DNA from: DATMRF01 sp035566435
GTDB lineage: Bacteria > Verrucomicrobiota > Verrucomicrobiia > Limisphaerales > UBA8199
Reading direction: 5' to 3'
NCBI GenBank assembly: GCA_035566435.1
Contig: DATMRF010000080.1
Location: 1 to 64,000, forward strand
DNA: 64,000 bases
The position numbers and the translations under genes were made by a program. This document shows, one piece after another, positions 1-12,700 of the stretch. The notes beneath the pieces were generated by a model. The model was not told the origin of the DNA. It made no database searches and saw nothing but the letters and a program-made list of their open reading frames with translations. The first letter of the stretch is position 1, and each line of letters begins with the position of its first letter.

Positions 1-735
1 GGTGTTCTCATACACCACCGAGTTCTGCAACGTGAAGTTGATCGACCCGTTTGATACGTAGATCCCTTCATACGCCCCAGTAATCGAGAGGTTCGACAAC
101 GTCACCGCCCCCGCGTTGTTTAACTGGAAGACGTACGAACCCGCCGAAGTGTTGCCGCGGTTCAACAGCGCCACGCCCCCAGCCCACGTGGGCCCTTGGA
201 TTTTGACCCCTGAATCGGCGTGAGTTATGACGATATTGGTGGCGAGGTTATAAACGCCGTTATCGACGAAGATGGTGTCGCCGAATTGGAGGCTGTAGGT
301 CTGGAGGATGCCGAGGATGCTGGCTTTGGGAGTCTGTGGCGTGAGTCCATCATTGGAGTCGTTTCCAGGGGCGAAGGTGTACTGGTCGTTGACGGGGTCG
401 TAAACGGAGTCGTTGACGTAGTAGTTGGTGATGGGCTCGATTACGCTGAAAACCGCCTTGTTCGTGACGGAAATCGAAGTGTTGGTCACGGCGCTTAGCC
501 GCAGCACGTATTGGTCAGAGATCGAGAAAAGGCTCGGGTTGATCGTCCACGAATATGAACCGGTGTTCGGGGTGGAGCTCACGAGATCAGTGAACGGGCC
601 GCCATAGCCGGTGGAGGAGATCTCGATGCGGATGTTGCCGGTGAAACCGTCAGAACGCCAACTGATGTTGAAGGTGGTCTTCTGCGGCAAACGCTCGCCG
701 CCGTTCGGCGCGGTGAGGAGAATATACTGCGCCGG
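1..735 (-). other. Ig-like copy 2 and start of beta-helix module 3
   Basis: Positions about 735-480 encode the second Kre9/Knh1-like domain (LTAPNGGERLPQKTTFNISW onward). From about 435 the sequence repeats the beta-helix opening (YYVNDSVYDPVNDQYTF) and continues as coils such as GAVTLSNLSITGAYEGIYV to the window edge. At least one further module therefore lies outside. Confidence 0.65.
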
Positions 736-3700
736 GCTCTTGGAGGCTTGCGCCGTGTTGCCGTAGGCGCCCAGGTTGATGTAGCCGCCCGCGGGCGCAG
801 GTTCATTCGCAAAGGAATCCGTCGGGGCGCCGCGATCGATCGTGGGGCTTTGCTGCAAATCGTTAGTGAATCCCAGCCCGGGTTTGAAGCTCCCATAAAG
901 CGACTGCTCGTGGAAGTTGTCGTCCGCGACAGCGACCGGTGAGTTGCTAGTGGAGATTTGACCTGGCAGCAGCAGGGCGCGGCTGGCGAGCGGCGTGGAC
1001 CAGTCCACTCGCGCACTGACATAGCCGCCTTTGTCGGCCATCTGGTAAACAAAGCTCACGTAACCGGCCGCATTGGCGTGGTAGGTGACCGCGCGCTCCA
1101 CTCCGGGGTCGGATGCGTCGTTGACCAGCGTTTGGCCATTGACGATCAGCTGCTGCGGCCCGTGCGAGTTGACGTAGAAGGTGTAATCGCCCGGTGTGTC
1201 AAACTTGATGAACCCCTGCCAGATGGCCGACCAGTTACCATTGGGCAACGAATTATCCGGCGTTCCATACCCCTGGAAGTTGAACTGGCGCTCTACTCGG
1301 GTGATGGCTGGCGGCCCGGTCCAAGTACTGTCGGCGTAGTAAGAAGCTGTCAAGCCCTGCACGTTCGGCGCGCCAAGGATGCCATCGGCCCCTACGGCGT
1401 TGACGAACACCGGATCGGCACTCAGGCTGTCGCTATCCTTGAAGTTAGCAAACTGCCAGTTAGTCAGCGTGACCCGGTCGCCCTGCCAATAGCCCACCTT
1501 GCCGCTGTCCGTGGCATAGAGGTCGTTGTAATCGCTAGTGAAACCGATCTGACTATCGTTGGCGATATAGATCCCGTAGCCGTTCAGGGTCCAAATAATA
1601 TTGTTGCGCAGGTGGATGTTGCCCGAGGTGGTAGCGACGATGGCGTCCGAGGTGGTTTCGTAGATCGTATTGTTGACAAGCTCATAGGAGGAAGGCCCCT
1701 TGCTGCCAAGGCGAATGGCTGCGACCGAGTCGCCGTAGATCAGATTGTTGGTGATGGTAAACGGTCCGCCGTAATACGCCCCGGCATAAACCCCATACTG
1801 GTTGGAGTATATGGCGTTTCCCGTCACCGTAATGGACGAACTGGTGGCGCGGATACCGACGCCGATGTTGCCATAAATGCGGCTACCGTTGACGACGCCG
1901 CCAGAAAGGACAACGCCATCAGTGTTCCCGTGTACTTCGGAGCTCTGCAGGTTGAACGCGGAAGTGTTCGCATTAATGCCATTACCGACGTTATCGTAAA
2001 TTTGGGAGTTCGAGACGGTGACCGTGCCGAAAAGATCAAGGCCGGCCGCGTTGCCATACACGACCAGACTGTCCAGGGTAGCGGTTGTGCTGCCTTCCTG
2101 TCTCAGGCCGGTCGAGGAATTATAGAAGATTTGGGCTCCGTTCACGGTGAGCGTTCCCAGATTCGCCGCATACAGCCCGTACCGATTGTCGTAGCTCACC
2201 AGGTTTTGGATCACGCCACCGATGCCGCCGTTAAGGCTCACTCCGTCGTAGCCCACGTGATGATAGACGGTGATGTCCTTCAACAAGGTGAAATCACTGT
2301 TCCCATCAAAAAGGATGCCTTGCTGGGCATTGTTGCGCACCGTCAACCGCTCGCCCACGAAACCGGTTGTACCGTCGGTCGCATAGATGCCATATTTGCC
2401 GCCGGTGAGTGTGAGAAAGCGGATTTGCATGAGGCCCGCGTCATCGAGCAGCAACAGCGTTTCATTGGGGTTGTTGGGAATGGCCGTGGTCAACTCGGCG
2501 GTGCGAGACGGGTTGGTCGGTCCACGGAACAAAAAGCCACGGTCGGTGCCAAGCCCGATGCCGGGCTTAGCCGTCATTACCGCGGTGTAAATGAGGGGGT
2601 AAACGCCGGTATCCACGTTAAGCACGGCGCCGCTAGTGAGCTCATAGATCCGCAGGACGTTGATTGGGTTCGGCTTGGGAGCGCTGGGGAGCTTGCCCGT
2701 GTTGCGGTTGGAGCCGATCGCCGTGGTGTATTCGTCGTTGACGGTGCTCCCATCGTTCACGTAATAGGTGTCGCCCGATTCGGGAACCGTGAAAGTTTCC
2801 GTGCTGCGATCCACGACCGACTTGTCGTTGACGAAGGAGACCTGGATGCGCAGGCCGTATGTGCCGTAATTGATGAGATTACTGGAGGGGATCCAACTGT
2901 ACTGCCCATTGTCCGGAGTCGAAGCCGCGATGGTCTGCAGCAACGTCGGGCCATTGACCGGGTCATCCTGGTAAAGGTCGATACGGACATTCGATTCGTT
3001 AACGTTGTTGTAAGACTGCCACCGAATGAGATGCGGACTGTCCTTCTCCCAATCGGTGTAAAGGTCAGGGAATCGAAGGGCGATGTGAGCTCGGGTCGGC
3101 TCCGTTAGTTCCGCAGAGGTATTGCCGGTGGCGCCCTGGTTCGGCGCCACCGTGTCGCTGAAGACGTAAACGAAAGCGCCATCGAGATAGCTGTCGTTGT
3201 TGGGGCCTGAAACCAGATTGGCTTCGAACCGGAAGCGGAGGCTGCGGGTACCTTGTGGTAGAAGCAGACGTCCGCCGATGAGTTCCCACCGATCAGTGAG
3301 GTTCTGCCCCACCGCCAGGCCGCCGACACCGATCACCGCGCCGGTGGAATCCAGGAAGTCGAGCTTGATTTGGCCCTGGTCCACCGGGTTCTCGTTCAGC
3401 GAGCGAACACGTCCGCCGAAAACCACGACGAAATCCTGCGAATCCAACTGGGCCGGCGTGAAACCGGCGGCCTGCAAATCCACTGTTTGTTGGGCGAAGC
3501 CCTGTGCGTTGGGGCCGGCGAAGAAATAGCTGTTGCCTGAGAACGGCGCAAGACCGCTGCTTTGCGTTCCGGCACCCAGGTTTACGGTCCATCCGGTCAC
3601 GCCTTGTTCGAAGCCCGGATTGACGAGCAGGTTCGTGTAGTAGAATGGGACCCCCATGTCGGTCAACGGGTCGGCCGCATCCACCGTCGGGCTGGAGAAG

Positions 3701-6700
3701 CGCAGACCGGCCACCATGTCAAACACGCGGTAATCATCGAACGCCCGGCTCAGGAACCTGGGCTCCGACCAATTCCGGTTCACCGCCGTGCGGCCGATCG
3801 AATGCAGGTCGATCAGCGCCACGTCCGCCTGCAAATCCAGGATGTCCGTGAAGTCTTTCGTCCAGTAAGCCACACGTCCAGTGCCGGTAACATGGAGATC
3901 GTTGTAGTCGCTGAAGAACCCGGTCTGGCTGTCATTGGCCACATAAAGGTCGTAGCCGGTTTCCGACCAGATGATGTTGCTGCGCACCTCAATGTCGCTG
4001 GAGCCACCTTGGACGCGAATGCTGTCACCGAGCGGCGAGTAGATCGTGTCGCTCACCACGCCAACATCGGTATCCCCGTTAATCAGGATGCCGAACTGGC
4101 TGTTCCGGTAGATCAGGTCGTGGATGATGATGTCGCCACTAACCGCCTGGATGCCGGTCACGTTGCCGTCGATGCGGTTGAACTGAATTGTACCGGCGAA
4201 GTTAACACCGGTCGTGTTTTGTTCGATGACGTTTGCCGTGTCGAGGTTGCTCCCACCCAGCACGCCCGAGCCAGTCACGCCCGTGGTGTTGTCGTAAATA
4301 TGCTGGCCGCGCATACGCGCGACCGCAGCTAGAGTCACGCCGATTGTGTTGCCATAAATCTGATTGGCTTTGGCCGTGCCGACGAATCCAAGACCGGCGG
4401 CTTCACCGGCCGCCGTCACATTGACGCCGAGCGTGTTGTTATGGATGAGGTTCGCACTGAGGGTGGCCGCAGCTGCATACGAAACCCCGGTGGCGGCCTG
4501 GGAAATGTCGTTGCCAAAGATCAGGCCGGTGAACACGGCTGAGAGGTCCAGGCCGGTCCCCGTCACCTGAATGGCGTTCTCGGCGATGTAGCCTTTGGTT
4601 GAGACCGCGATCCGGATCCCGCCTGTTCCGGTGAACGTGTTGCGCGTCACCCGCACGTCCGCGCCGCCACTCAGCGTCAAGCCGGTCCCTTGAATTATAT
4701 CATCGGTGATGGCCAACCGGTCGCTGCCGGTGGCGCTGATACCGCCTCCGATCGTCAGGCGTTGAAGAATCACGTCGGCGGTTCCGGTCACCGTCACAGC
4801 TCCCTGAACCACGGTTGAGTAATCCGGTGCTCCGAGGATGAGCGCGCCCGCGTCGGCGGAGGTGATGTTGACGCCGGTCGAATAGGTGGTGCCCGGGCTT
4901 ACCAGGATGACGTCCCCGCGGGCGGGACTCTGGCTGTCGAGGATCGTTTGGATCGAGGTTGTGCTGTCGGCCGTGAGCAACCGGCGGAGATCGAATGTAT
5001 CGCCGCGCACAAAAACCGAGGACTTAATGCCGGTCGCATCATCCCACGCTACGAACGGATGGCCTGCTGTATCCACCGCGAGGGACAGGGTTTGGAACCG
5101 CATGCTGGCGGTGGCGATGCCGCTGTAGCTGGCATCACCTGGCACTTCCTCGACGAAACTGCTGCCGTTCCAGACTTTGGCGTAGAGGTGGAGCGTGGGA
5201 ATCCCTCGTGGCAGCAAATTGTTGTCCGCCCAAACCAGGTAGAGTTTGCCGCCGTTGGCAGCTAACTCGGGATGCGTGGCGCTGCCGGAGCTGTTGGAAA
5301 CACCGCCCGGGCTCAAGGCGCCCGTACCAGCCGCGGACCAGGCGCCACCCGAGTAGGCAGCGACATAGATGTCAACCGGCAGAACCGTTGCCGGGCTTTC
5401 CTGTTGCCAAGCCACGAAAAGCGTGCCGCTGAGGTAAGCGAGGCTTGGGGCGCGGCTGGCGCCAACGGTGCCGCTCACGCCGCCGGAGGAAGCGGAACCG
5501 CTGAGTTCATTCCAGGTCGCCCCGTTGTACTCGCGGAGGTAGATCTGCTGGTGGGCCGCCGAATCCAACTGCGACCACGCCACCGCCACCCTCGTGCCAT
5601 TAGTCGCTGCGGAGAGGTCGCTGACGCTCGTAGCGGAACCCGAGATACCGCCGCCGCTGGCCGCCCCAGTGCCGAGAGCGGTCCAGGTCCCGCCCGCAAA
5701 GCGCTTCGCATAGATCTGCGTGGTGCCGCTTGAACTGTCGAGCCAGACCACCACCGGGCCCGCGGAGGTATTCAGAACGGTCGCGTGGTCGGCGCTGCCG
5801 GTCCCGCTAATACCGCCGACGCCCAGTGACGTGCCCAGGGCAACCCAGGCTCCGTTGCCTCCGTTCGCCGTGGGATCAAACCTGGCCACTCGAATGTCGG
5901 TTGAAGCGCCGGTGACTTCGGTCCACGCGACAATGGGCTGGCCGTCCGAACCCAAGGTGATGCTCGGACGGAGCGAATCCGTCGGAGTGTTGCTCACGCC
6001 GCCAGCTTCCGCGCTGCCCGCAACTTCCAACCATTGACCTGCCGTTTCGGCGGCCACATAAATTTCGTAGTTGCCGTTGCGAGCGTCAGACCAGGCAACA
6101 AATTGAGCCGCCGCTCCTGCCACGATGCTCGGTTGGGAGGCGATGCCCAAGTCGCCGCTGAGGCCAGTATCGATTGCTGAGCCGGCGAATCCGGTCCAGC
6201 GTCCCGGGAGGTCGGGTGCACTCGGCAGCGAAGGACCGTTGGGGTGCTGATAACTCAGGCCCCCCGGCGGGAGCGGAATCGGCGGCACAGTCGTGTCCGG
6301 CCAGCCGGCGGTGCTGGGTCCGTTATACACCCAGCTCCCGGCGCTGCCGGGCACGATGACGTCGGTGCCCTGGCCGAACAGGTAATCGTTGCCGGCGCCG
6401 CCGTACAGAGTGCTGTGGCCGCCGCCATACAGGTAGTCGACCGCATGGTCGTCCCCAGTGCTATTCTGACTATACCCGTAGATGGTGTTGTTCCCTGGCC
6501 CGCCCACGATCAAGTCGCTGCCACCGCCACCCTCGACGTAATTATTGCCCGAGCCGCAAATGATGATGTCGTTGCCGCTACCGCCATAAATCCGGTCGTT
6601 ACCGCTGCCGCCATAAATCCGGTTGCCGCCGGAGCCGACATGGATGACGTCCGGCCCATTGGAGCCGTAAATGAGATTCTCGCCGTTGCCGGCCGTGATC

Positions 6701-9700
6701 GTAACGCCGGCGGTGCCCTGGCCAATCACGACATTATTCCCATTCCCCGTCGTGATGACATCAGCGGCCCCGCCTCCGACAATGTAGTTATTGCCCGCGC
6801 CTACCAGGATCGTGTTCACGCCCGGACCGCCGAAGATGACATTGTTGCCATCGCCGCCCTGAATGTAAGAAGAACCGGCGGCGGAGATGGGTCCATTCGG
6901 TAAATAGCCGTAGATCGTGTCGTTGCCCGACCCGCCGTAAATCTTGTCGTTGCCGCCGCCGCCGTAAATTGTGTCATCGCCAGCATTGCTATGAATGGTG
7001 TCATCCCCAGGGCCGCCATAAATGGTATCCGGACCATCAGAGCCAGTGATCATACTTCCGCCTTTGCTGGCATAGATGGTGGCACCCACAGTACCGCGGG
7101 CAATGAGGGTGTCATGGCCCGAACCGCCATAGATGACATCCGCACCGCCACCCCCGTCGATATAGTTATCACCCGCGCCGCCGATAAGAATGTCCGCGCC
7201 GGGGCCGCCATAGAGGAAATCATTACCCGGGCCGCCGTCCACGACCACCGGAAGGGCGTTGACCGAGTGGATGGTGATCGTGTCGGTCCCGGCGCCGCCG
7301 TACACCATCACCTGGGTGGTCGGGAAGGTGCTCAGCACATCAAACGTATTGTTTCCGTTGCCGAGGCTAACCTTCACAAACTCCAGTGTGCCGTAAGTGA
7401 TGCTACCGGCCATGCCCAGACCCGTAAGCTGGGTCGAAGTGAGCGCCCCGGTGGTCGCCGCGGTTTGGCCCGTGTTGTCCACGTTGAGCACATCACCTGG
7501 CCCGGTCGCATTGGCGTTGCCATTAACAGTGAGGGCAGCGTTGATGCCGTTGACGGTGCCGCCAACATTGTTCGTGATGGTGGCGTTGCTGCCGACGTTG
7601 ATCACATCACTGCCGTCGCCGCCATTGATTGTGGTTGGTCCATTGATGGTCCTGACGGCCACGCGGTCCGCTCCGCCGTTGGCGTTCAGCGTCGTTGCAC
7701 CCGTACCGGTGCTTTGAATGACAAACGTGTCGTTGCCCGAGCCGAGGTTGATGTTCAACGCTTCGATGCCGCTGTACTGAATGCCCTTAGTCGGGTCGTC
7801 GTTTGCCATCCCGAGCCCGGTCAACGTAGTCGCCGTGAGAGTGCCGTTGTTGGGAGCGGTGTCGGATGTGTCGTCCACGTTCACTGTGTCGGAACTGCTC
7901 TGGCCGTTTAGGATGAGCAGGCCCGCGATGGCGTTGACGTTGCCGTTTACTCCCGAGGCGTTGCTGCTGACATTAATGACGTTTGAGGCTGAACCCGTGC
8001 CCGTGCTCACGGTCGTGATGGTAGCGGGGTTGGTGCTTTGGACATTAAAGGTGTCACCGCCCGTACCGAGAGAGATGTTCAACGCCTCGATACCGCTGTA
8101 GTCAATGCCCACAGAGATGCCTAATCCTGTGAGGCGAGTGGCAGTCAGCGTGCCGGAGTTGGCCGCGGTGTCGCCGGAATCGTCGACGTTAAGGACGTCG
8201 GAGCCGGTGCCGGCGGCCTGGCCGATAATGACGAGCTTGCCGGCGATGCCGTTAACCGTCCCGCCCATGGCCGGCGCAGTGCTGCCTACATCGATGATAT
8301 TGTGTTCGGTGCCGACGGCCGTGGTGATGTTGGTCAGCTTGCTGCCGACGGAGCCGACAAAGGTATCGGAAACCCCGAGCGTGTAGTTGGCCTGCCCCAG
8401 GTTCAGGTTCAGGATGGCCAGGCCGCGATAAGTGATCCCGCCGCTGCCCATGCCCAGGCCATTGAGAGTCGTCGAAGCCAGGACGCCGTTCGAGGAGCCG
8501 CCTGCGGCAGTGCCCGTGTCGTCGAGATTCAATGTGTCACTGCCGGTGCCGACCACCGTGAGCGCACCCTGAATTCCGGCGAGAATCCCGTTGAGGTTCG
8601 GAGAATTGGTGCCAACGTTGACGGTGTTGGTGCCCGTCTGGGTTGTGACAAACGTCGGGCCGCTGGTGGTCTGGACATTGACGATGTCGCCGGCGTCGGT
8701 GGTTACCCGTGTGACCGTGGAAGCGTTAGTACTCCGGATAGTAAAGACGTTGGAGCTAAAGCCGAGGTTCACATCAAGCTCACCAAGGCCGCTGTAGGTG
8801 ATCCCGCCGCCCAGCCCCATCCCGGACAATTGCGTGCCGGTCAGCACCCCGGCGAGGCTGCCTGCGCTCGGGCGGGTCGCACCGGTGCCATCGACAACGG
8901 CCGTGTCACGCACGCCACCGTTCAGGATGAGCGCTCCCTGGATATTATTGAGAATCCCGCCGGCACTCGGCGCCTTGCTGCCGATTTTAATGGTGCTGGC
9001 AGCGCTGCCGGTCGGGTTGACAACCGCAATCGTACTCGTGGTGGCGGCATTGGTCGAAACGACACTCATGAGGTAACCACCGGAGCCGAGGTTTATCCTG
9101 AGGCTCTGCAGCCCGCTGTATTGCACGGCGCTGCCAATGCCGAACTGGGTAATCGAGTTTGCGCTCAACCGGCCGGTCTCGCCAGCGGTAGTACTGCCAC
9201 CGTCATTGAGCACGAGCGCATCGGAGCCGCGGCCTTGTACGAGCACCTGCGCTGCAATGCCGCTTAGTCTGTTGGCCGAGTTGCCGAGATTGACGGTCGC
9301 CGCGGAGCCGCTCTGGGTCGTCACGGTGGTGGTCGCACCGGTCGCCTGGATGTTGACGACGTCGCTACCGCCCTGGGTGTTGATGAAGGTCAAGCTGCTG
9401 TCGGCCTGGACTGATATCGTGTCCGCGCCAGTGCCGCCATTGATGGTGGTGACCGTCCCGGGGTTGGTGCCGGCCACAGTGAAATTATTGCCGCCCACGT
9501 TGCCGAGGGTCAGGCCGAGGGTGGTCAAGCCGTTGTAGGCAACGGTGCCGCCCATGTTCATTCCCGTGAGAGTCGTCGCGCTCAAGGTGCCGGTCCTGGC
9601 TGAGTTGGCCGCGACGTCGGCAAACGCCAGGGCGTCACGGCCGCTGCCGTTCACCGTCACGTTTCCGTGAACATTGTCGAGCGAATGCCCGCTATCGCCC

Positions 9701-12700
9701 ACATTCACGACGTTCGGACCGGCGCCGATATAAAGGTTGAGGCTGCCGACCGGCGCGCCTTGCACCAGCACTGAATTGCCGTGGCTGCCCAGCAGCGCGT
9801 TCAAACCGGTGAGGCCCTGGAATTGGATGCTGGCGGCGCCGGGCATCCCGAAGCCGGTCAGCACGCCATAAGGCGCAGCATAGGCGAAGGTGCCCACTCC
9901 GGCGGTCGCGTCGCCGGTGTCGTCCAGGAAGACCTGCATCACGCCGCTGCCGCCGCCATTGAGGAACAAGTTCGCCTGCACGTTGGCCAGGTCGCCACCG
10001 GCGCCGCTGGTTGGGAGATTTGAAGAATAGGCCGGAGGCGCGCCCGAGGCGACATACACATACGTGTTGCCAGTGCTGTTGTTGCCGATTGTGGTGGCGC
10101 CGGTGACCGTGGGTGCCACCACATACGTTGTGCCGGAAAAGGTGTTCACATCGTTGGCCCCCGAGCCGAGGGTATAGGTCACCAACCCGGTGGCATGCGA
10201 GTTCAGCGTGTTCGTACCGCTGCCGCCCTGAATCGTCACATCACCCGGATTGGAGCTGGTGTAGTTCCCGACGTTGAAAGTCGCGGAGCCGCTGCCGTAG
10301 TTCAGAATGTGTAACGTCGAACCGGAGCCGCCCGAACCATCCGTCATCAGGATGTTGGCCGTAACCGACCGGTCGATGACGATGTTTTCGTTACCGCCCT
10401 GCGTCGTGAAGCTGATCTGCGTGACGCCGGCATATGTCTGCGTTACTCCGTAAGCGGTCACCCTGATTGTTTGGCCGTTGGGATCGCCGCTGTTTCGGAT
10501 GGCTGGATTCGAGCTCTGGCGCGGGTCGGCATAATCGACCTGCTCGATCGTGAAATTCTCGTTGGTGTCAGTAGCGCTGGGGTCATTGCGCGCAGCTCTG
10601 TTGGCCCCCAAGTCAACCTGCAACACGCCCGTGCCGGGGTAGGTCGCCAGCAACGGCGGCGGCGGCGGCACATTCAAATGCCCGAAAGTGAACGTATGCG
10701 AGACGCTGCCACCCACGCCAAGGACAGATACGCTGGCGGTGGCCGTGAACGTTACGTCGCCATTGTCCACCGTCAGGTCGCCGGACACGCCAATGCCGAT
10801 GCCCAAAAACGCAGCATTGGCATCGATGTGGCCGTGGAACCCGGCGTGATGCTGGCCGTTGGCATCGTAAAAAGAGAAGATCTCGACCGAAATGTTGCCG
10901 GCTACGCCCAACACGCTCGGATCGCCCAGCCTGAAGCCGGCTGAGGCCGTCAAATCGAACTCGCCGTTGGAATCAATGAACCCATAGGCCTCCATGGTTA
11001 CGATGCCGAACAGGCTGAACTGAAGCGGATTGCTCTGTGGCACTTCGATGCGGAAGTACCCGCTGGACAGAGTGATGAAGAGACTGCCGCTGAAGTGCAG
11101 GCCCAGGATGTTCAGGTCCACGTTGTTCACGGCGACCTGCGCATAATTCCTCGGCAGGTTGAACGAGCTCCCATCCTGGAAACTCTCGGCGCGCTGCACG
11201 TTGGTGGTGTTGATCTTCAGCTCGAAGTCGCCATTCAGGCTGAATATCCCGGTATTGATGACGGTGCCGAGCGTCAGGCGCAGGTCCAGCGCCAGGCCCG
11301 GCGAGCTGTCGAAATACATCGCCGCCGACCCGCTGAGCCCCAGGTCGAACCCGAACAGGCTGATCGAGCCCGAAAGATGGACCAGGATCTCGGTCGGGGT
11401 CACCTTCAGTTCGAAACTTCCCTTGATGGTAATGATCCCAACCACATTCATCCGCCCGCCGACGAACAAGTAGAAACCGGGATCCAGCGAGATACTGGTC
11501 GCGCCATTGACGTTGCCGTTGCTATCGACCGTAAACCGCTGGATGGTGATCGGCGAAAAGCCGGTATTGATTTCCACCTCAGCTGTGCCGCTAAAGCCAA
11601 TCGCCGAATTGCCCGCGTTGATACTGGCGGTCAGCACGCCGGCAAGGCCCGCGGAGCTGATGGACAGGGCGCCATTGACGTTGATGCTGCCGATCGGCTG
11701 CAGCGACATCGAGCCCTGCAACTGCATCTGGAAGCCGCTCGAATCGATCTGGATGCGGAAGGCGCCGCTCTCGTGGAAGACGCCCAGCAAGCTGAGTTGA
11801 CCACTTCCACCGATCACTACATAAGGCCCGACCGCGCCATGTGAGCCATCCAGGTTCGGCACCGCACCCGAAATGGTGAGGCTCGTAAAGCTTACAAACG
11901 GTTTGAGCAAATCCGGCACGGTGTAATTAAAGTCAGCGCCGAAGGTGTTGATCTGCATCAACAGGGAGGCATCGAACGAAGTGTTGGGCACGCCGGGCAT
12001 CGCGCCGGAGACGGTCAGGTTCAGATAAGCGGCGAATCCCGGCCCGGGTGGCGTGCTGCTGGCGTTAAAACTGATGGTCAAGAGCCCGGTGGTGCTGAAC
12101 GTCAGCAGCGGCGAATTCTTCGGCCCGAGATCCATCTCGGCATTGAAAAAGAACGTCATCTGCGAGTTGTTAATCAGCAGGTCCATCCCGCCGGAAATCC
12201 GGAAAACATGCATTCCGGCCAGGATCAAGTCAGATCGGCCGCCCAATTGCATCTCGAAGGTGTTGGGAGCCAGGGTGAATTGCTTGGGCTGGTGCGTGTC
12301 CGGCGTCGGCAGGGCCGGCCCGTCGGATGACGGGTTGGAGGCAGTCGCTGGCGCCTGCACATTCGACGTGGGCGGGGCCACGTTAAAGAGCGTCAGCGTC
12401 ACCGGATGACTGGTGGTGTTCAGTTGGATCTGCCCCGCCGCATGCGTGGAAAACTCGTAGTTCGAGTTCAGTTTCAAGTCCAGGTCGAACTGGCCGTAGA
12501 TGACGCCGTAGATCTCGAAGTTGCCGTTGTTGTTGTTAATGACCATGTCGCCGCCAATTTGTGCGAGCTGCGAAGCGACCGGCTGGACGAGGTTCATGTA
12601 ACCGGCAAATTGCATCTCGAAGCTGTGCGACGAGAAGGTCAGGGAGATCGAGCCGGTAATTGAGAACGTCACGATGTTCTCGATGGTGAAGTCGGCCCCG

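Noticed and set aside
958..3108. Long plus-strand open frame of 716 codons
   Set aside because: It lies antisense to the giant gene, whose minus-strand translation gives recognisable domains (beta-helix, PA14). The plus frame gives no family-like protein; its length is a by-product of high GC and codon bias.
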